Notes: a model not told the origin generated them from the sequence alone. A stretch of 32,305 nucleotides of DNA from Rhodoglobus sp. (GCA_025463515.1 JAODAQ010000015.1:1-32305); one strand, 5' to 3'. Shown: positions 22,532-30,403, numbered from the stretch's first letter. Numbers and translations: made by a program.

Positions 22532-22981
22532 ATGCCAGTCAACCCAGACCTCCAGGGCCGCGTGTTCCCACCGACCGCCCCCTACCTCGTCGGCCGGGAG
22601 AAGGTGCGCGAGTTCGCCCGCGCCGTCTTCGCTACGAGCCCGCTCAACTTCGATCCCGCTGCGGCGCAGGAAGCGGGCTACGACGACGTCGTCGCGCCCC
22701 CGACCTTCCCCGTCGTGGTGCAGGAGGCAACCCTTGCCCAGCTGCTGGCCGAGCCGGACGGCGGCATCGACTTCTCCCGCGTCGTGCACGGCGAGCAGGC
22801 GTTCTCGTACAGCCGGCCGATAGTGGCGGGCGACGAGCTCACCGCGACCCTGACGGTCACCAACATCTTCGACCGGGCCGGTATCTCGATGGTGACGGCC
22901 GAGTCGACAATCGTCGATGCGAGTGGGGCGCACGTCGTGACCGCGACATCCACGCTCGTCGTACGAGGGGATGACTCATGA
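22532..22981 (+). CDS. MaoC-like dehydratase, N-terminal-type subunit (HadA-like)
   Basis: A 149-aa hot-dog-fold protein matching the MaoC dehydratase N-terminal type: GREKVREFARAVF, the YDDVVAPPTFPVVVQ segment, and VVHGEQAFSYSRPIVAGDELT. By comparison with mycobacterial HadA it should pair with the next gene product to form a (3R)-hydroxyacyl-thioester dehydratase; this half supports substrate binding while the other carries the catalytic residues. ATG at 22532 is used because the frame upstream runs into the terminator hairpin. No Shine-Dalgarno is seen, so translation may be leaderless. It overlaps the next gene by 4 nt (ATGA). Confidence 0.87.
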   Translation: MPVNPDLQGRVFPPTAPYLVGREKVREFARAVFATSPLNFDPAAAQEAGYDDVVAPPTFPVVVQEATLAQLLAEPDGGIDFSRVVHGEQAFSYSRPIVAGDELTATLTVTNIFDRAGISMVTAESTIVDASGAHVVTATSTLVVRGDDS

Positions 22982-23394
22982 GTCTCGACAAGCTCGATCT
23001 CCGAGTCGGAGACGTGGTCGCCGAGCGCACCTTCCATCTCACGCGCGACTCCCTCGTCCGCTACGCGGGCGCCTCGGGCGACTTCAACTCGATCCACTAC
23101 CGCGATGACGTCGCCGAGTCCGTCGGCCTCCCCGGCGTCATCGCGCACGGGATGCTCACTATGGGCCTCGCGGTGCAGCCGGTCGTCGACTGGCTCGACA
23201 ACCGCGGCATCATCCTCGGCTACGGCGTGCGGTTCACGCGGCCCGTGGTCGTCGACCCGGCCGACGGCGCCACGGTCACCGTGGTCGCGAAGGTCGGGGC
23301 GCTCGGCGAGGACGAGACCCGCGTCGACCTGACCGTCACCTTCGACGACGCGACGGTGCTCGGCAAGGCGCAGGTCCGGGTCAGCCTCACCTGA
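22978..23394 (+). CDS. MaoC-like dehydratase, catalytic subunit (HadB-like)
   Basis: A 138-aa hot-dog protein with the hydratase motif GDFNSIHYRDDVAESVGLPG, giving the catalytic pair D35 and H40, followed by VIAHGMLTMG, which lines the acyl channel. It should dehydrate 3-hydroxyacyl thioesters in fatty-acid-type elongation together with the preceding subunit. VRFTRPVVVDPADGATV is the usual closing strand region. The gene is coupled on both sides: ATGA with the upstream gene and TGATG with murB. Confidence 0.9.
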   Translation: MSLDKLDLRVGDVVAERTFHLTRDSLVRYAGASGDFNSIHYRDDVAESVGLPGVIAHGMLTMGLAVQPVVDWLDNRGIILGYGVRFTRPVVVDPADGATVTVVAKVGALGEDETRVDLTVTFDDATVLGKAQVRVSLT

Positions 23395-24398
23395 TGCTCC
23401 TCTCCGAGCTCACCACCATGCGGGTCGGCGGCCCCGCGGGCACTCTCGTGACGGCGACGACAAGGGACGAGCTCACGGATGCCGCGCTCGAGGCCTGGGG
23501 CAGCGGCGACGAGTGGCTCGTGCTCGGCGGCGGATCCAACGTGGTCATCGCCGACGAGGGATTCGACGGCACGGTCATCCGTGTCGCCACTCGGGGGATC
23601 GAGCGGCTCGCGGGCGACGGCGTGCTCCTCCGCGTGGAGGCGGGGGAGCCCTGGGACGGCCTCGTCGAGTACGCGGTCTCGCAGGGCTGGTCAGGGGTCG
23701 AGGCGCTCAGCGGCATCCCCGGCACCGTCGGTGCCGCGCCGATCCAGAACATCGGCGCCTACGGGCAGGAGCTCTCCGACGTCCTCGTGGCGATCGAGTT
23801 CCTCGACAGCGTGACCGGGGAGCGGCAGCGCATCCTCGCTGAAGACCTCGGGCTCGGCTACCGGATGTCGGCGATCAAGGCCGGCCGGCAGGGCGTGGTG
23901 CTCGGGGTCGAGCTGCGGCTCGAGGAGTCTGCCGAGGGCGCGATCAAGTATTCGCAACTGGCCTCGGCCCTCGGGGTCGAGTCCGCTCCGATCGCGGAGA
24001 TCCGCGCCGGGGTGCTCGGCCTGCGCCGCGCGAAGGGCATGGTGCTCGATGCCGACGATCCCGACTCGGTGAGCTGCGGCTCGTTCTTCACCAACCCGGT
24101 CGTGGGCGAGAACTTCGCCCGGTCGCTGCCGTCGGAGACGCCCCAGTGGCTGGTCGACGACACGGCGGTCAAGCTCAGCGCGGCCTGGCTCATCGAGCAG
24201 GCCGGCATCACGAAGGGGTTCCGGCTCCCGGGCTCCCGCATCGCGATCTCCTCGAAGCACACCCTCGCCATCACGAACCGCGGCGGCGGCACGGCGGAGG
24301 AGGTCGGCGAGCTCGCCCGCTACATCCAGGCCATGGTGCTCTCCCGGTTCGGGGTCTCGCTGCAGCCCGAACCCGTCGCCGTCGGGGTCCAGCTCTGA
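23394..24398 (+). CDS. murB: UDP-N-acetylenolpyruvoylglucosamine reductase
   Basis: The flavoenzyme that makes UDP-N-acetylmuramate with NADPH, a cytoplasmic step of peptidoglycan synthesis; 334 aa. FAD-binding motifs are LGGGSNVVIADEGFDGTVI and SGIPGTVGAAPIQNIGAYGQEL, the substrate tyrosine/arginine motif is YRMSAIK, the catalytic serine lies in SCGSFFTNP, and the late glutamate is in LQPEPVAVG. GWSG before the second motif is also typical. The ATG overlaps the dehydratase stop by one base and its own stop overlaps the acetyltransferase start, so a four-gene operon is likely. The pairing of HadAB-like genes with murB is, as I recall, common in Micrococcales. Confidence 0.96.
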   Translation: MLLSELTTMRVGGPAGTLVTATTRDELTDAALEAWGSGDEWLVLGGGSNVVIADEGFDGTVIRVATRGIERLAGDGVLLRVEAGEPWDGLVEYAVSQGWSGVEALSGIPGTVGAAPIQNIGAYGQELSDVLVAIEFLDSVTGERQRILAEDLGLGYRMSAIKAGRQGVVLGVELRLEESAEGAIKYSQLASALGVESAPIAEIRAGVLGLRRAKGMVLDADDPDSVSCGSFFTNPVVGENFARSLPSETPQWLVDDTAVKLSAAWLIEQAGITKGFRLPGSRIAISSKHTLAITNRGGGTAEEVGELARYIQAMVLSRFGVSLQPEPVAVGVQL

Positions 24399-24844
24399 TG
24401 CAGCTCAGGCCCTTCGAGCCCGCGGACGACGCGGCACTGATCTCCTGGCTGCGAACGCCCGAGGAGCTCTACATCTTCACGGGGCCGCGCTTGACGTTCC
24501 CGCTCGATTCCGCCCAGCTGGACGAGATCCGCGCGGATGCCACGCTGACCCCGTTCACCGCGACGGTCGACGGTGCCGCGGTGGGCCACATCGAGCTCGT
24601 GTCCACGGGCGAGGCGCGGGCCCGAATCGCCCGCGTGCTCGTGGACCCCGAACGGCAAGGGCAGGGCCTCGGAGAGCAGCTGCTGAGGGCGGTGCTCGGC
24701 GAGGCACGGGAGCGCGGCATCCGGCGGCTCACTCTGCGGGTCGTGCCGACGAACGCCCGCGCGATCGCCCTGTACGAGAAGCTCGGTTTCGTGCTCACCG
24801 GCACCGAGGAGGGCATGAACCTGATGGAGCTCCGGGCGGGTTGA
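24398..24844 (+). CDS. GNAT-family N-acetyltransferase
   Basis: A 148-aa acetyl-CoA-dependent acetyltransferase. The coenzyme A site is the RVLVDPERQGQGLGEQLLRA loop and helix (R/Q-x-x-G-x-G/A), followed by RLTLRVVPTNARAIALYEKL and GFVLTGTEEG, the conserved last motif. Its acceptor is unknown; RimI- or SpeG-like roles are possible. It begins on the murB stop (TGATG). Its own TGA stop is supplied by the palindromic repeat: GGT TGA is the start of GGTTGAGTAGG, so the element has set the C-terminus (RAG). Confidence 0.9.
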   Translation: MQLRPFEPADDAALISWLRTPEELYIFTGPRLTFPLDSAQLDEIRADATLTPFTATVDGAAVGHIELVSTGEARARIARVLVDPERQGQGLGEQLLRAVLGEARERGIRRLTLRVVPTNARAIALYEKLGFVLTGTEEGMNLMELRAG

Positions 24845-24921
24845 GTAGGCCGCCCGCGGCCGTATCGAAACCTGACCGCGGAGGGGTTTCGATACGCGCC
24901 CCCAGAGGGCGCTACTCAACC
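24839..24921. repeat. Palindromic repeat element, copy B (probable bidirectional terminator)
   Basis: Left arm 24839-24872 (GGTTGAGTAGG ... CGTATCGAAACC), right arm 24885-24921 (GGTTTCGATACG ... CTACTCAACC), separated by a short GC-rich centre. It lies between the convergent acetyltransferase and response-regulator genes and overlaps the former's last codons. Confidence 0.85.
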
Positions 24922-24932
24922 CGCGGGGAGCG

Positions 24933-25547
24933 CTAGAGCAGCCCCAGCTCCATCGCCCGCGTCACGGCGCGCGTGCGGTCGCTGACCCCGAGCTTCTCGA
25001 AGACGTGCAGCAGGTGCGTCTTGACGGTCGCCTCGCTCACGAACAGGGCGGCCGCGATCGACGGGTTGCTCGACCCCTGGGCCACGAGTGCGAGCACCTG
25101 CGTCTCGCGCGGGCTCAGCGTGATCGCGGGCTTGGCGACGCGCTGCACGAGCATCGCGGCGATCGACGGTGCGAGCGCGACCTCGCCGCGGGCGACGGAT
25201 CGGACGCCGGCGAGGATCTCGTCCTGTGGCGCGGCCTTGAGCAGGTAGCCGCTCGCGCCCGCCTCGATGGCGGTGAGGATGCTCGCGTCGGACTCGTAGG
25301 TGGTGAGGATCACGACCCGGGCGGCAGGGTTCGCGGCGAGGATGCGGGCTGTTGCCTCGTCGCCGTCGAGGCCGGGCATCCGGAGGTCCATGAGCACGAC
25401 GTCGGGGGAGTGCTCGGCAGCCAGGCGCACGGCCTCGAGCCCGTCCGCGGCCTCGGCCACCACGGAGATGTCACCCGCAGCGGAGAGCAGCGCGACGATG
25501 CCGCCGCGCACGATGGGGTGGTCGTCCGCCACGAGCACGCGGATCAT
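24933..25547 (-). CDS. NarL/LuxR-type response regulator
   Basis: A 204-aa two-component regulator. Receiver domain (1-120): acidic pocket D8/D9, phospho-acceptor D54 in VVLMDLRMPG, T in ILTTYES and K in YLLKAAP. The C-terminal LuxR helix-turn-helix (from about 140) reads LSPRETQVLALVAQGSSN, IAAALFVSEATVKTHLLHVF and EKLGVSDRTRAV. It is the last gene of the operon and overlaps the kinase stop by 4 nt. It most likely controls the ABC exporter of the same operon; a palindrome at 28378 is a candidate site. Confidence 0.94.
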   Translation of the reverse strand: MIRVLVADDHPIVRGGIVALLSAAGDISVVAEAADGLEAVRLAAEHSPDVVLMDLRMPGLDGDEATARILAANPAARVVILTTYESDASILTAIEAGASGYLLKAAPQDEILAGVRSVARGEVALAPSIAAMLVQRVAKPAITLSPRETQVLALVAQGSSNPSIAAALFVSEATVKTHLLHVFEKLGVSDRTRAVTRAMELGLL

Positions 25548-26668
25548 GCGGTCACCGGCAGCGTCGCGGTCAGCACGGTGCCCGCGGGGGAGCTCGACAC
25601 GTCGAGGGTGCCGCCGACGAGGGCGAGGCGGTCGCGCATCCCGGCGAGTCCGAAGCCGTCGCCGGCCGCCTCGGGGTCGAAGCCGTCACCGTCGTCGGCG
25701 ATGCGCACTCCCACCGCCCCCGCGTTCGACCACGCGTCGAGCTGAACGCTCGAGGCGTTCGCGTGCTTGCGGACGTTCGCGAGCCCCTCCTGGGCGCAGC
25801 GCAGCAGTACCACTTCGGAGTCGCGGTCGATCGCGCCCAGGTCCGCACGCACCGCCACGGTCACGCCGGTCTCCCGCTCGAAGCGCTCCCCGAGCCTGCG
25901 CAGGGCGTCGGCGATGCCGCCGCTGGCGAGGGCGACGGGCGCGCTGGATGCCACGAGCGCACGGGTCTCGGCCAGCGCGGTCCTGGCGCTCTCCTCGAGC
26001 AGCCCGAGGGTCTCGTTCGCCGCCCCGCCGGTCGCGAGCTCGCGCTGAGCGCGCTGGGAGAGCATCACGATGCCCGTCAGATCCTGCGCGATGGTGTCGT
26101 GGATCTCGCGGGCCAGCCGCTCCCGCTCGCTCGTCATGCCCGCGTCCCGGTCGAGCACGCTGAGCTTCTCCTGAGCCGCGCGCAGCTCGTCGAGCAGGCG
26201 CTGCCGCTCGTGGCTCTGGTCTGCGATGCCGGTGATCCAGATGCCCAGGCCGATGCTCAGGGCCAGCGACGCGCCCTGGATCGCGAGCGCCTGCACCACC
26301 GAGTCGGTGCTGACCCAGGTGCCGATCCCGACCGCCACGGCCACGGCGATGCTCGCGAGGATCCCCTTGGTCCTGCCCTCGATGGTCGACCACAGCAGCG
26401 GGAAGACCACGCACTGGATCGTGGCGAATGACGGGTCGAAGGCCGTGCCGACCCCGCTCGCGATGATCAGGAGGGGGACGAACACGAGCCGCGCTGAGCG
26501 GTTGCCCTCCGCGTGCCGGCCGAACGTGAACCAGGAGACGAGGATGACCGCGATGGTGGCGAGGGCGCCGACCGGGAACGGCCCGCCCTGGGCGTTCACG
26601 ATGACGAGCGCGGTGAGCACCGCTGCGACCCCGAGCATCGCGACGTGCCACCAGCGCTGGGCCTTCAT
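25544..26668 (-). CDS. Sensor histidine kinase (HisKA_3 type)
   Basis: A 374-aa membrane kinase. The N-terminal half holds four to five hydrophobic helices (VAMLGVAAVLTALVIV, LATIAVILVSWFTFG and others) with very short extracellular loops, as in intramembrane-sensing kinases that watch the envelope or a partner transporter. The H-box is ERERLAREIHDTIAQDL with H190, and the ATPase domain has EGLANVRKHANA, ADDGDGF and GFGLAGMRDRL. Its ATG directly follows the permease stop codon with no gap. Linked to the ABC transporter, it probably detects a drug or peptide or the transporter state. Confidence 0.93.
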   Translation of the reverse strand: MKAQRWWHVAMLGVAAVLTALVIVNAQGGPFPVGALATIAVILVSWFTFGRHAEGNRSARLVFVPLLIIASGVGTAFDPSFATIQCVVFPLLWSTIEGRTKGILASIAVAVAVGIGTWVSTDSVVQALAIQGASLALSIGLGIWITGIADQSHERQRLLDELRAAQEKLSVLDRDAGMTSERERLAREIHDTIAQDLTGIVMLSQRAQRELATGGAANETLGLLEESARTALAETRALVASSAPVALASGGIADALRRLGERFERETGVTVAVRADLGAIDRDSEVVLLRCAQEGLANVRKHANASSVQLDAWSNAGAVGVRIADDGDGFDPEAAGDGFGLAGMRDRLALVGGTLDVSSSPAGTVLTATLPVTA

Positions 26669-27469
26669 CTAGCTATCCTTGCGGATCCACCGGAAGGTCA
26701 TGCGCGCCATCACGAGGCCCACGACGAGCCAGATGCCGGTCACGATGGCCACGCCCGCGAGGTTCCACTCGCCACCGGGCTCGAGCGACTCGAACCCGGA
26801 GGGCAGGAACACCGAGCGCATGCCCTGCGCCATCCACTTGAGCGGGAAGACGCTCGCCACGTTCTGCAGCCACGTCGGCAACTGCGAGAAGCCGAGGTAG
26901 ACGCCCGAGATGAACTGGAGGACCAGGGCGATCGGGATGATCACGGCGGTCGCGCTCTTGCCGCTGCGGGGGAGGGCGCTCACCGCGATCCCGAGGATCG
27001 CGGAGGTGATCACGCCGAGCAGGAACACCCAGGCGAACGTGAGCCACTGGCCGGCCTCGGTGGGCAGCTCGACGCCGAACGCGACGCGCGCGACGAGGAT
27101 CAGCAGCGCGGCCTGCAGGATGCCGGTCACGAGCACCTGCCCGATCTTGCCGATGAAGTAGCTCAGCACGGGCAGCGGGGTGCCGGCGAAGCGCTTGAGC
27201 GTTCCGTCGCCCTTCTCACCGGCGATGTCGACACCGAGGTTCTGCAGTCCGCTGAGCAGGATGCCCGCCGCGATCATGCCGGGCAGGTAGAACGCCGCGG
27301 CACTGAGGGGCGCGTCATCCGGCCCGAAGTTCTGCTCGCTGAAGGCGACGGAGAAGATCGTGAGCATCACGAGCGGGAAGAGGAAGGTGAAGAACACCGA
27401 GTCGCCCTGGCGGAAGTACGTCTTCACCTCGTAGCCGATGCGGCTGTAGCCGAGTCTGAGCGTTGTCAT
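26669..27469 (-). CDS. ABC-2 type transporter permease
   Basis: A 266-aa membrane subunit with about six helices, of the DrrB/YhfJ-like exporter kind. The first helix is FFTFLFPLVMLTIFSVAF, later LPGMIAAGILLSGLQNLGVD with the following EKGDGTLKRFAGTPL loop that contacts the ATPase, then VFLLGVITSAILGIAVSALP and the conserved FPLKWMAQGM region before the last helix. Together with the preceding ATPase it should form an efflux pump for an antibiotic, lipid or peptide. The gene overlaps the ATPase stop by 4 nt. Confidence 0.92.
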   Translation of the reverse strand: MTTLRLGYSRIGYEVKTYFRQGDSVFFTFLFPLVMLTIFSVAFSEQNFGPDDAPLSAAAFYLPGMIAAGILLSGLQNLGVDIAGEKGDGTLKRFAGTPLPVLSYFIGKIGQVLVTGILQAALLILVARVAFGVELPTEAGQWLTFAWVFLLGVITSAILGIAVSALPRSGKSATAVIIPIALVLQFISGVYLGFSQLPTWLQNVASVFPLKWMAQGMRSVFLPSGFESLEPGGEWNLAGVAIVTGIWLVVGLVMARMTFRWIRKDS

Positions 27470-28320
27470 GAGTGCACCTCGCTGGTCGAGCCTGTCGAGA
27501 CCAAGGTCAGATAGATGTCTTCGAGCGAGGGCCGGATGACCTCCAGCCCGTCGGGCTCACCGAGCCGTGCGACTACCGCGCCGGGGGTGGTGGTGCGCTC
27601 TTCGTGCAGCACGCCGTTCTCGCGCCAGCGGACCACGGGGACCCGTGCATCCGGCCCGCCCAGTTCGTCGATCGCACCGAGCTCGATGAGGCGCCCGCCG
27701 GCGATCACGCCCGCCCGGTCGCCCAGGTGCGCTGCCTCGTCGAGGTAGTGGGTGGTGAGCAGGATCGTGGTGCCCTCGCTCTTGAGCTGTCCGATGAGCT
27801 CCCAGAACTGGCGCCGGGCCTCGGGGTCGAAGCCGGTGGTCGGCTCGTCGAGGAAGAGCAGCTCCGGGCGGCCGATGATGCCGAGGGCGACATCGACGCG
27901 GCGGCGCTGGCCGCCGGAGAGCTTGCGGATGAGGGTCTTCTGCTTGTCCTCGAGGCCGACCGCGGCGATCACCTCGTCGACGCTGCGGGGGTTGGGGTAG
28001 AAGCCGGCGAAGTGGGCCAGCTGCTCGCGGACTGTCACGTTGCCGCTCTCGCCCGTGGACTGCAGCACGATGCCGAGCCGCGCCTTCCAGTCGAGGCCGC
28101 CCTTGCCGGGGTCGACGCCGAGCACGGTGGCCTCGCCGCCGGAGCGGTCGCGGTACCCCTCGAGGATCTCGATGGTGGTGGACTTGCCGGCGCCGTTCGG
28201 GCCGAGCAGGGCGAAGGTCTCGCCGCGCTCGATGTCGAAGCTCACGCCGTCGAGCGCGGTGAAGGCGCCGTAGGTCTTGCGCAGGTCGCGAACGCTCACG
28301 ACCGGGGCTGGAGTTGTCAT
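27466..28320 (-). CDS. ABC transporter ATP-binding protein (DrrA/CcmA-like)
   Basis: A 284-aa cytoplasmic ATPase that powers the adjoining permease. Walker A is GPNGAGKST (40-48), signature LSGGQRRR (134-141), Walker B LLFLDEPTTGFD (D158, E159) and the H-loop LTTHYLDEA. A C-terminal extension typical of drug exporters (RWRENGVLHEERTTTP, LEDIYLTLV) follows. ATG at 28320 is used instead of an in-frame ATG 20 codons upstream because the latter falls in the palindrome region. The last dozen codons (STGSTSEVHS) are written by a short repetitive element. It heads a four-gene operon. Confidence 0.93.
   Translation of the reverse strand: MTTPAPVVSVRDLRKTYGAFTALDGVSFDIERGETFALLGPNGAGKSTTIEILEGYRDRSGGEATVLGVDPGKGGLDWKARLGIVLQSTGESGNVTVREQLAHFAGFYPNPRSVDEVIAAVGLEDKQKTLIRKLSGGQRRRVDVALGIIGRPELLFLDEPTTGFDPEARRQFWELIGQLKSEGTTILLTTHYLDEAAHLGDRAGVIAGGRLIELGAIDELGGPDARVPVVRWRENGVLHEERTTTPGAVVARLGEPDGLEVIRPSLEDIYLTLVSTGSTSEVHS
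27484..27502 (+). repeat. Short interspersed repeat inside the ATPase 3' end
   Basis: GGTCGAGCCTGTCGAGACC, an imperfect palindrome. From memory, this sequence is dispersed in many Micrococcales genomes, usually between genes. Only one copy is in this window. Here it lies within the last 13 codons of the ATPase gene. Confidence 0.5.
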
Positions 28321-28377
28321 GAGCCCATGGTGCTCGCGTGCGCGGGTTCGCGTCAGCCGTGCACCGGATGAATCTGC

Positions 28378-28397
28378 CATCCACCGACCGGTGGATG
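28378..28397. promoter_or_regulatory. 20-bp palindrome upstream of the ABC-kinase operon
   Basis: CATCCACCG (28378-28386) and CGGTGGATG (28389-28397) are perfect 9-bp arms around AC. The site lies 57 bp upstream of the ATPase start, in the promoter region. It is a candidate binding site for the operon's own NarL-type regulator. Confidence 0.55.
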
Positions 28398-28403
28398 CCG
28401 GTG

Positions 28404-28609
28404 GGTTGAGTAGGCCGCCCGCGGCCGTATCGAAACCCGTGGGTTGAGTAGGCCGCCCGCGGCCGTATCGAACCTCCGATTCGCGGAGGTGAGGTTACGA
28501 TACGAGCGCCAGAGCGCCCTACACAACCCACCGGGTTTCGATACGTGCGCCAGGGCGCCCTACTCAACCCACGGGTTTCGATACGTGCGCCAGAGCGCCC
28601 TACTCAACC
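28404..28609. repeat. Complex palindromic repeat cluster, copy C (two left arms, three right arms)
   Basis: Two left arms (28404-28437, 28442-28474) are followed by a small hairpin (CCTCCG/CGGAGG) and three right arms (28493-28528, 28534-28569, 28574-28609). Right arms 2 and 3 have a 40-bp period. The second left arm has lost one A and right arm 1 has two substitutions, so the copies are diverging. It fills the space between the ABC operon and the 3' end of the PspC operon; no gene is seen inside. Confidence 0.85.
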
Positions 28610-28612
28610 GGC

Positions 28613-28867
28613 CTAGCTGCGGCGCTGCGCGCGGCGGATCGCCGCGAGGATGCCTGCGAGCAGCAGGATGCCGCCGAGCACGAGCACCCCGACGAGCACG
28701 AACCCGCCGGCCGTGAGCGACAGCACCCAGTCGGTCACCGCCGCCCGCCGCGCGGGATCGTACGCGACCCAGAGCACCGCGGAGGCCGCCACGATCACGA
28801 TCAGGCCCCAGGCGATGGAGCCCGCCCGGACGTGCGGGCGCGGGTCGGCGGTGAGGTCGTTGCTCAT
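28613..28867 (-). CDS. Small two-helix membrane protein of the PspC operon
   Basis: An 84-aa protein with a short polar N-terminus (MSNDLTADPRPHVRAG), one helix at WGLIVIVAASAVLWVAYD, a second at LTAGGFVLVGVLVLGGILLLAGILAAI and a basic end RRAQRRS. I recognise no named family, though short membrane proteins commonly accompany PspC genes. Its ATG overlaps the PspC stop by 4 nt, so it is co-translated with that gene. It probably belongs to the same envelope-stress cassette. Confidence 0.78.
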   Translation of the reverse strand: MSNDLTADPRPHVRAGSIAWGLIVIVAASAVLWVAYDPARRAAVTDWVLSLTAGGFVLVGVLVLGGILLLAGILAAIRRAQRRS

Positions 28868-30300
28868 GACTTGGGGTCCGTTTCTGTCAGCGTCTGCGTG
28901 CTGTCCTGGATGATGATCGAGCCCGGGCCCTGCGTGATCCGCAGGGTGACCGTCGGGGTGGTGCCGGCGCCGTAGACCTGGTCTGAGTGCCAGGCACCGT
29001 CCTGCTGCTCCTGCCCGGTGATGGGCGAGTAGGCGCGGGTGGAGTCGTCCGACAGCCAGACCTCGCCGCGCTGCGAGGTGATCTCGATGCGGGCGGTCAT
29101 GCCCTCCAGCAGGCGGACGTTGATGTTCCCCGCGCCCTGCACGATGTCGATGGTGCCGCCGCCGAAGGACGGATCGAGCGAGATGTACAGGTCGCCCACG
29201 GGCTGGAAGTACCGGCCGGGCGCGATGTTGGAGATGCCCCAGCTCGTGAGGACGAGAGTGCGATCGGGCGGGATGACCGCGCTCAGGAGCGTCGCCCCGA
29301 GCACCAGCACCGACACGAAGGCGAGGAAGCCGCTGCGTCGGCGGACGATGCCGGCGACCACGATCGCGAGGCCGAGGACGATCGCGGCGACGGCGAGGCC
29401 GCCCGTCACGGGCTGCTCGCGCAAGGGTGAGGCGATCGCGGCAATGCCGCCCGCGAGGGCGGCGGTACCGAGGGCGATCGCCGAGTAGGCGGCACCGGCG
29501 CGGGGGTTGGCCGCGAGCCAGGCCCGGTGCTTCTCCTTGTACCGCTCCGCCGCGGCGATACTGCGCTCGCGCGACTCCTGGGCCCGTAGTCGGGCGGTCT
29601 CGCGGGCGGCGGCAGCCTGGCTCGCGCGGAACGCCTCGCGCTCGGCCTTCCACGCCTCCTGCTGTGCGCGCCAGGCCGCGACCTCCTCCTCGGGCGCCCC
29701 CGCGGCGGGGGCTTTCGGGGCGGAGGCGGTGGGCGCCACCGAGACCGGCTGCGGGATCGTGTCCGGCCGGTCGTCCGTGGTCGCTGGGGTGATGAGCGGT
29801 TCGGACGAGTCGGACGAGCGGCGGGCGATCCACACGATGAACGCGACGATCGCCGCGAGCACGACCAGCGCCCAGACGGCGCGGCCGATGGACTCGCCCC
29901 ACGAGGGCTGCCCCCAGTAGAGAGCGCCGGTGTACCAGAAGCCCTGCGCGATCGGCAGCAGGGAGAGCAGCACCATGGCGCCGATGCCGGCGATGGGCGA
30001 CTCGAGGCGGCCGTGGATCAGCTCCTCGAGGTGGATCTTGTTCTTCGCGTCGGGCAGCAGAAGCCATGCGGCGGCGTAGAGGAGGATGGCCGGGCCGCCG
30101 AGCACGGCGACCACCACGATGATGCCCCGGACGATGAGCGGGTCGATGCCGAGCCGCGTCGCGATCCCGGCGGCGACGCCGCCGATCCAGCCGGGCTGGC
30201 GGGTGATGCCGAGCCCGCGCATCCAGGTGAAGAAGCGGTTGCCCTGCGGGGCGGGTGCTGGGGTCTCTGCCTCGGTGGGCGGAGCGGTCTTGGTTGCCAT
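28864..30300 (-). CDS. PspC-domain membrane protein with C-terminal beta (LiaF/DUF4097-like) domain
   Basis: A 478-aa envelope protein. After a Pro/Ala/Thr-rich start comes a PspC domain (about 20-80: QPGWIGGVAAGIATRLGIDP and ILLYAAAWLLLP). Two more helices follow, then an Ala/Glu/Arg-rich probable coiled coil (about 195-255: EEEVAAWRAQQEAWKAERE), several helices, and an extracellular beta-rich tail (GDLYISLDPSFGGGTIDIVQG, RIEITSQRGEVW) like LiaF or adhesin-type DUF4097 domains. PspC proteins sense or counter membrane damage. ATG at 30300 is taken because the PspC similarity begins shortly after; longer forms run into the divergent kinase gene. It faces the PspC-kinase gene across a 103-bp gap. 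Confidence 0.87.
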   Translation of the reverse strand: MATKTAPPTEAETPAPAPQGNRFFTWMRGLGITRQPGWIGGVAAGIATRLGIDPLIVRGIIVVVAVLGGPAILLYAAAWLLLPDAKNKIHLEELIHGRLESPIAGIGAMVLLSLLPIAQGFWYTGALYWGQPSWGESIGRAVWALVVLAAIVAFIVWIARRSSDSSEPLITPATTDDRPDTIPQPVSVAPTASAPKAPAAGAPEEEVAAWRAQQEAWKAEREAFRASQAAAARETARLRAQESRERSIAAAERYKEKHRAWLAANPRAGAAYSAIALGTAALAGGIAAIASPLREQPVTGGLAVAAIVLGLAIVVAGIVRRRSGFLAFVSVLVLGATLLSAVIPPDRTLVLTSWGISNIAPGRYFQPVGDLYISLDPSFGGGTIDIVQGAGNINVRLLEGMTARIEITSQRGEVWLSDDSTRAYSPITGQEQQDGAWHSDQVYGAGTTPTVTLRITQGPGSIIIQDSTQTLTETDPKS

Positions 30301-30344
30301 GTACTGATCGTGGCGGCACGCGGCATCCGGTCGCCATGGGGGAC

Positions 30345-30376
30345 CACCCTGAACGCACCCTGAGTCCGGGCCCTGA
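30345..30376. promoter_or_regulatory. Direct repeats in the PspC/kinase divergent promoter
   Basis: CACCCTGA at 30345-30352 and again at 30356-30363 (11-bp period, one helical turn), then CCCTGA at 30371-30376. Evenly phased direct repeats between divergent genes of one stress cassette suggest an operator for the response regulator at 31555. Confidence 0.45.
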
Positions 30377-30403
30377 GCCCGCCAAACCTGCTTGGATTCA
30401 GGG

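Noticed and set aside
26513-27514. 333-aa plus-strand frame opposite the ABC permease
   Set aside because: His/Asp/Glu/Arg-rich antisense artefact of hydrophobic codons on the other strand.
28404-28609. CRISPR-like array
   Set aside because: Units are palindromic arms in both orientations with almost no spacers, and no cas genes are nearby.
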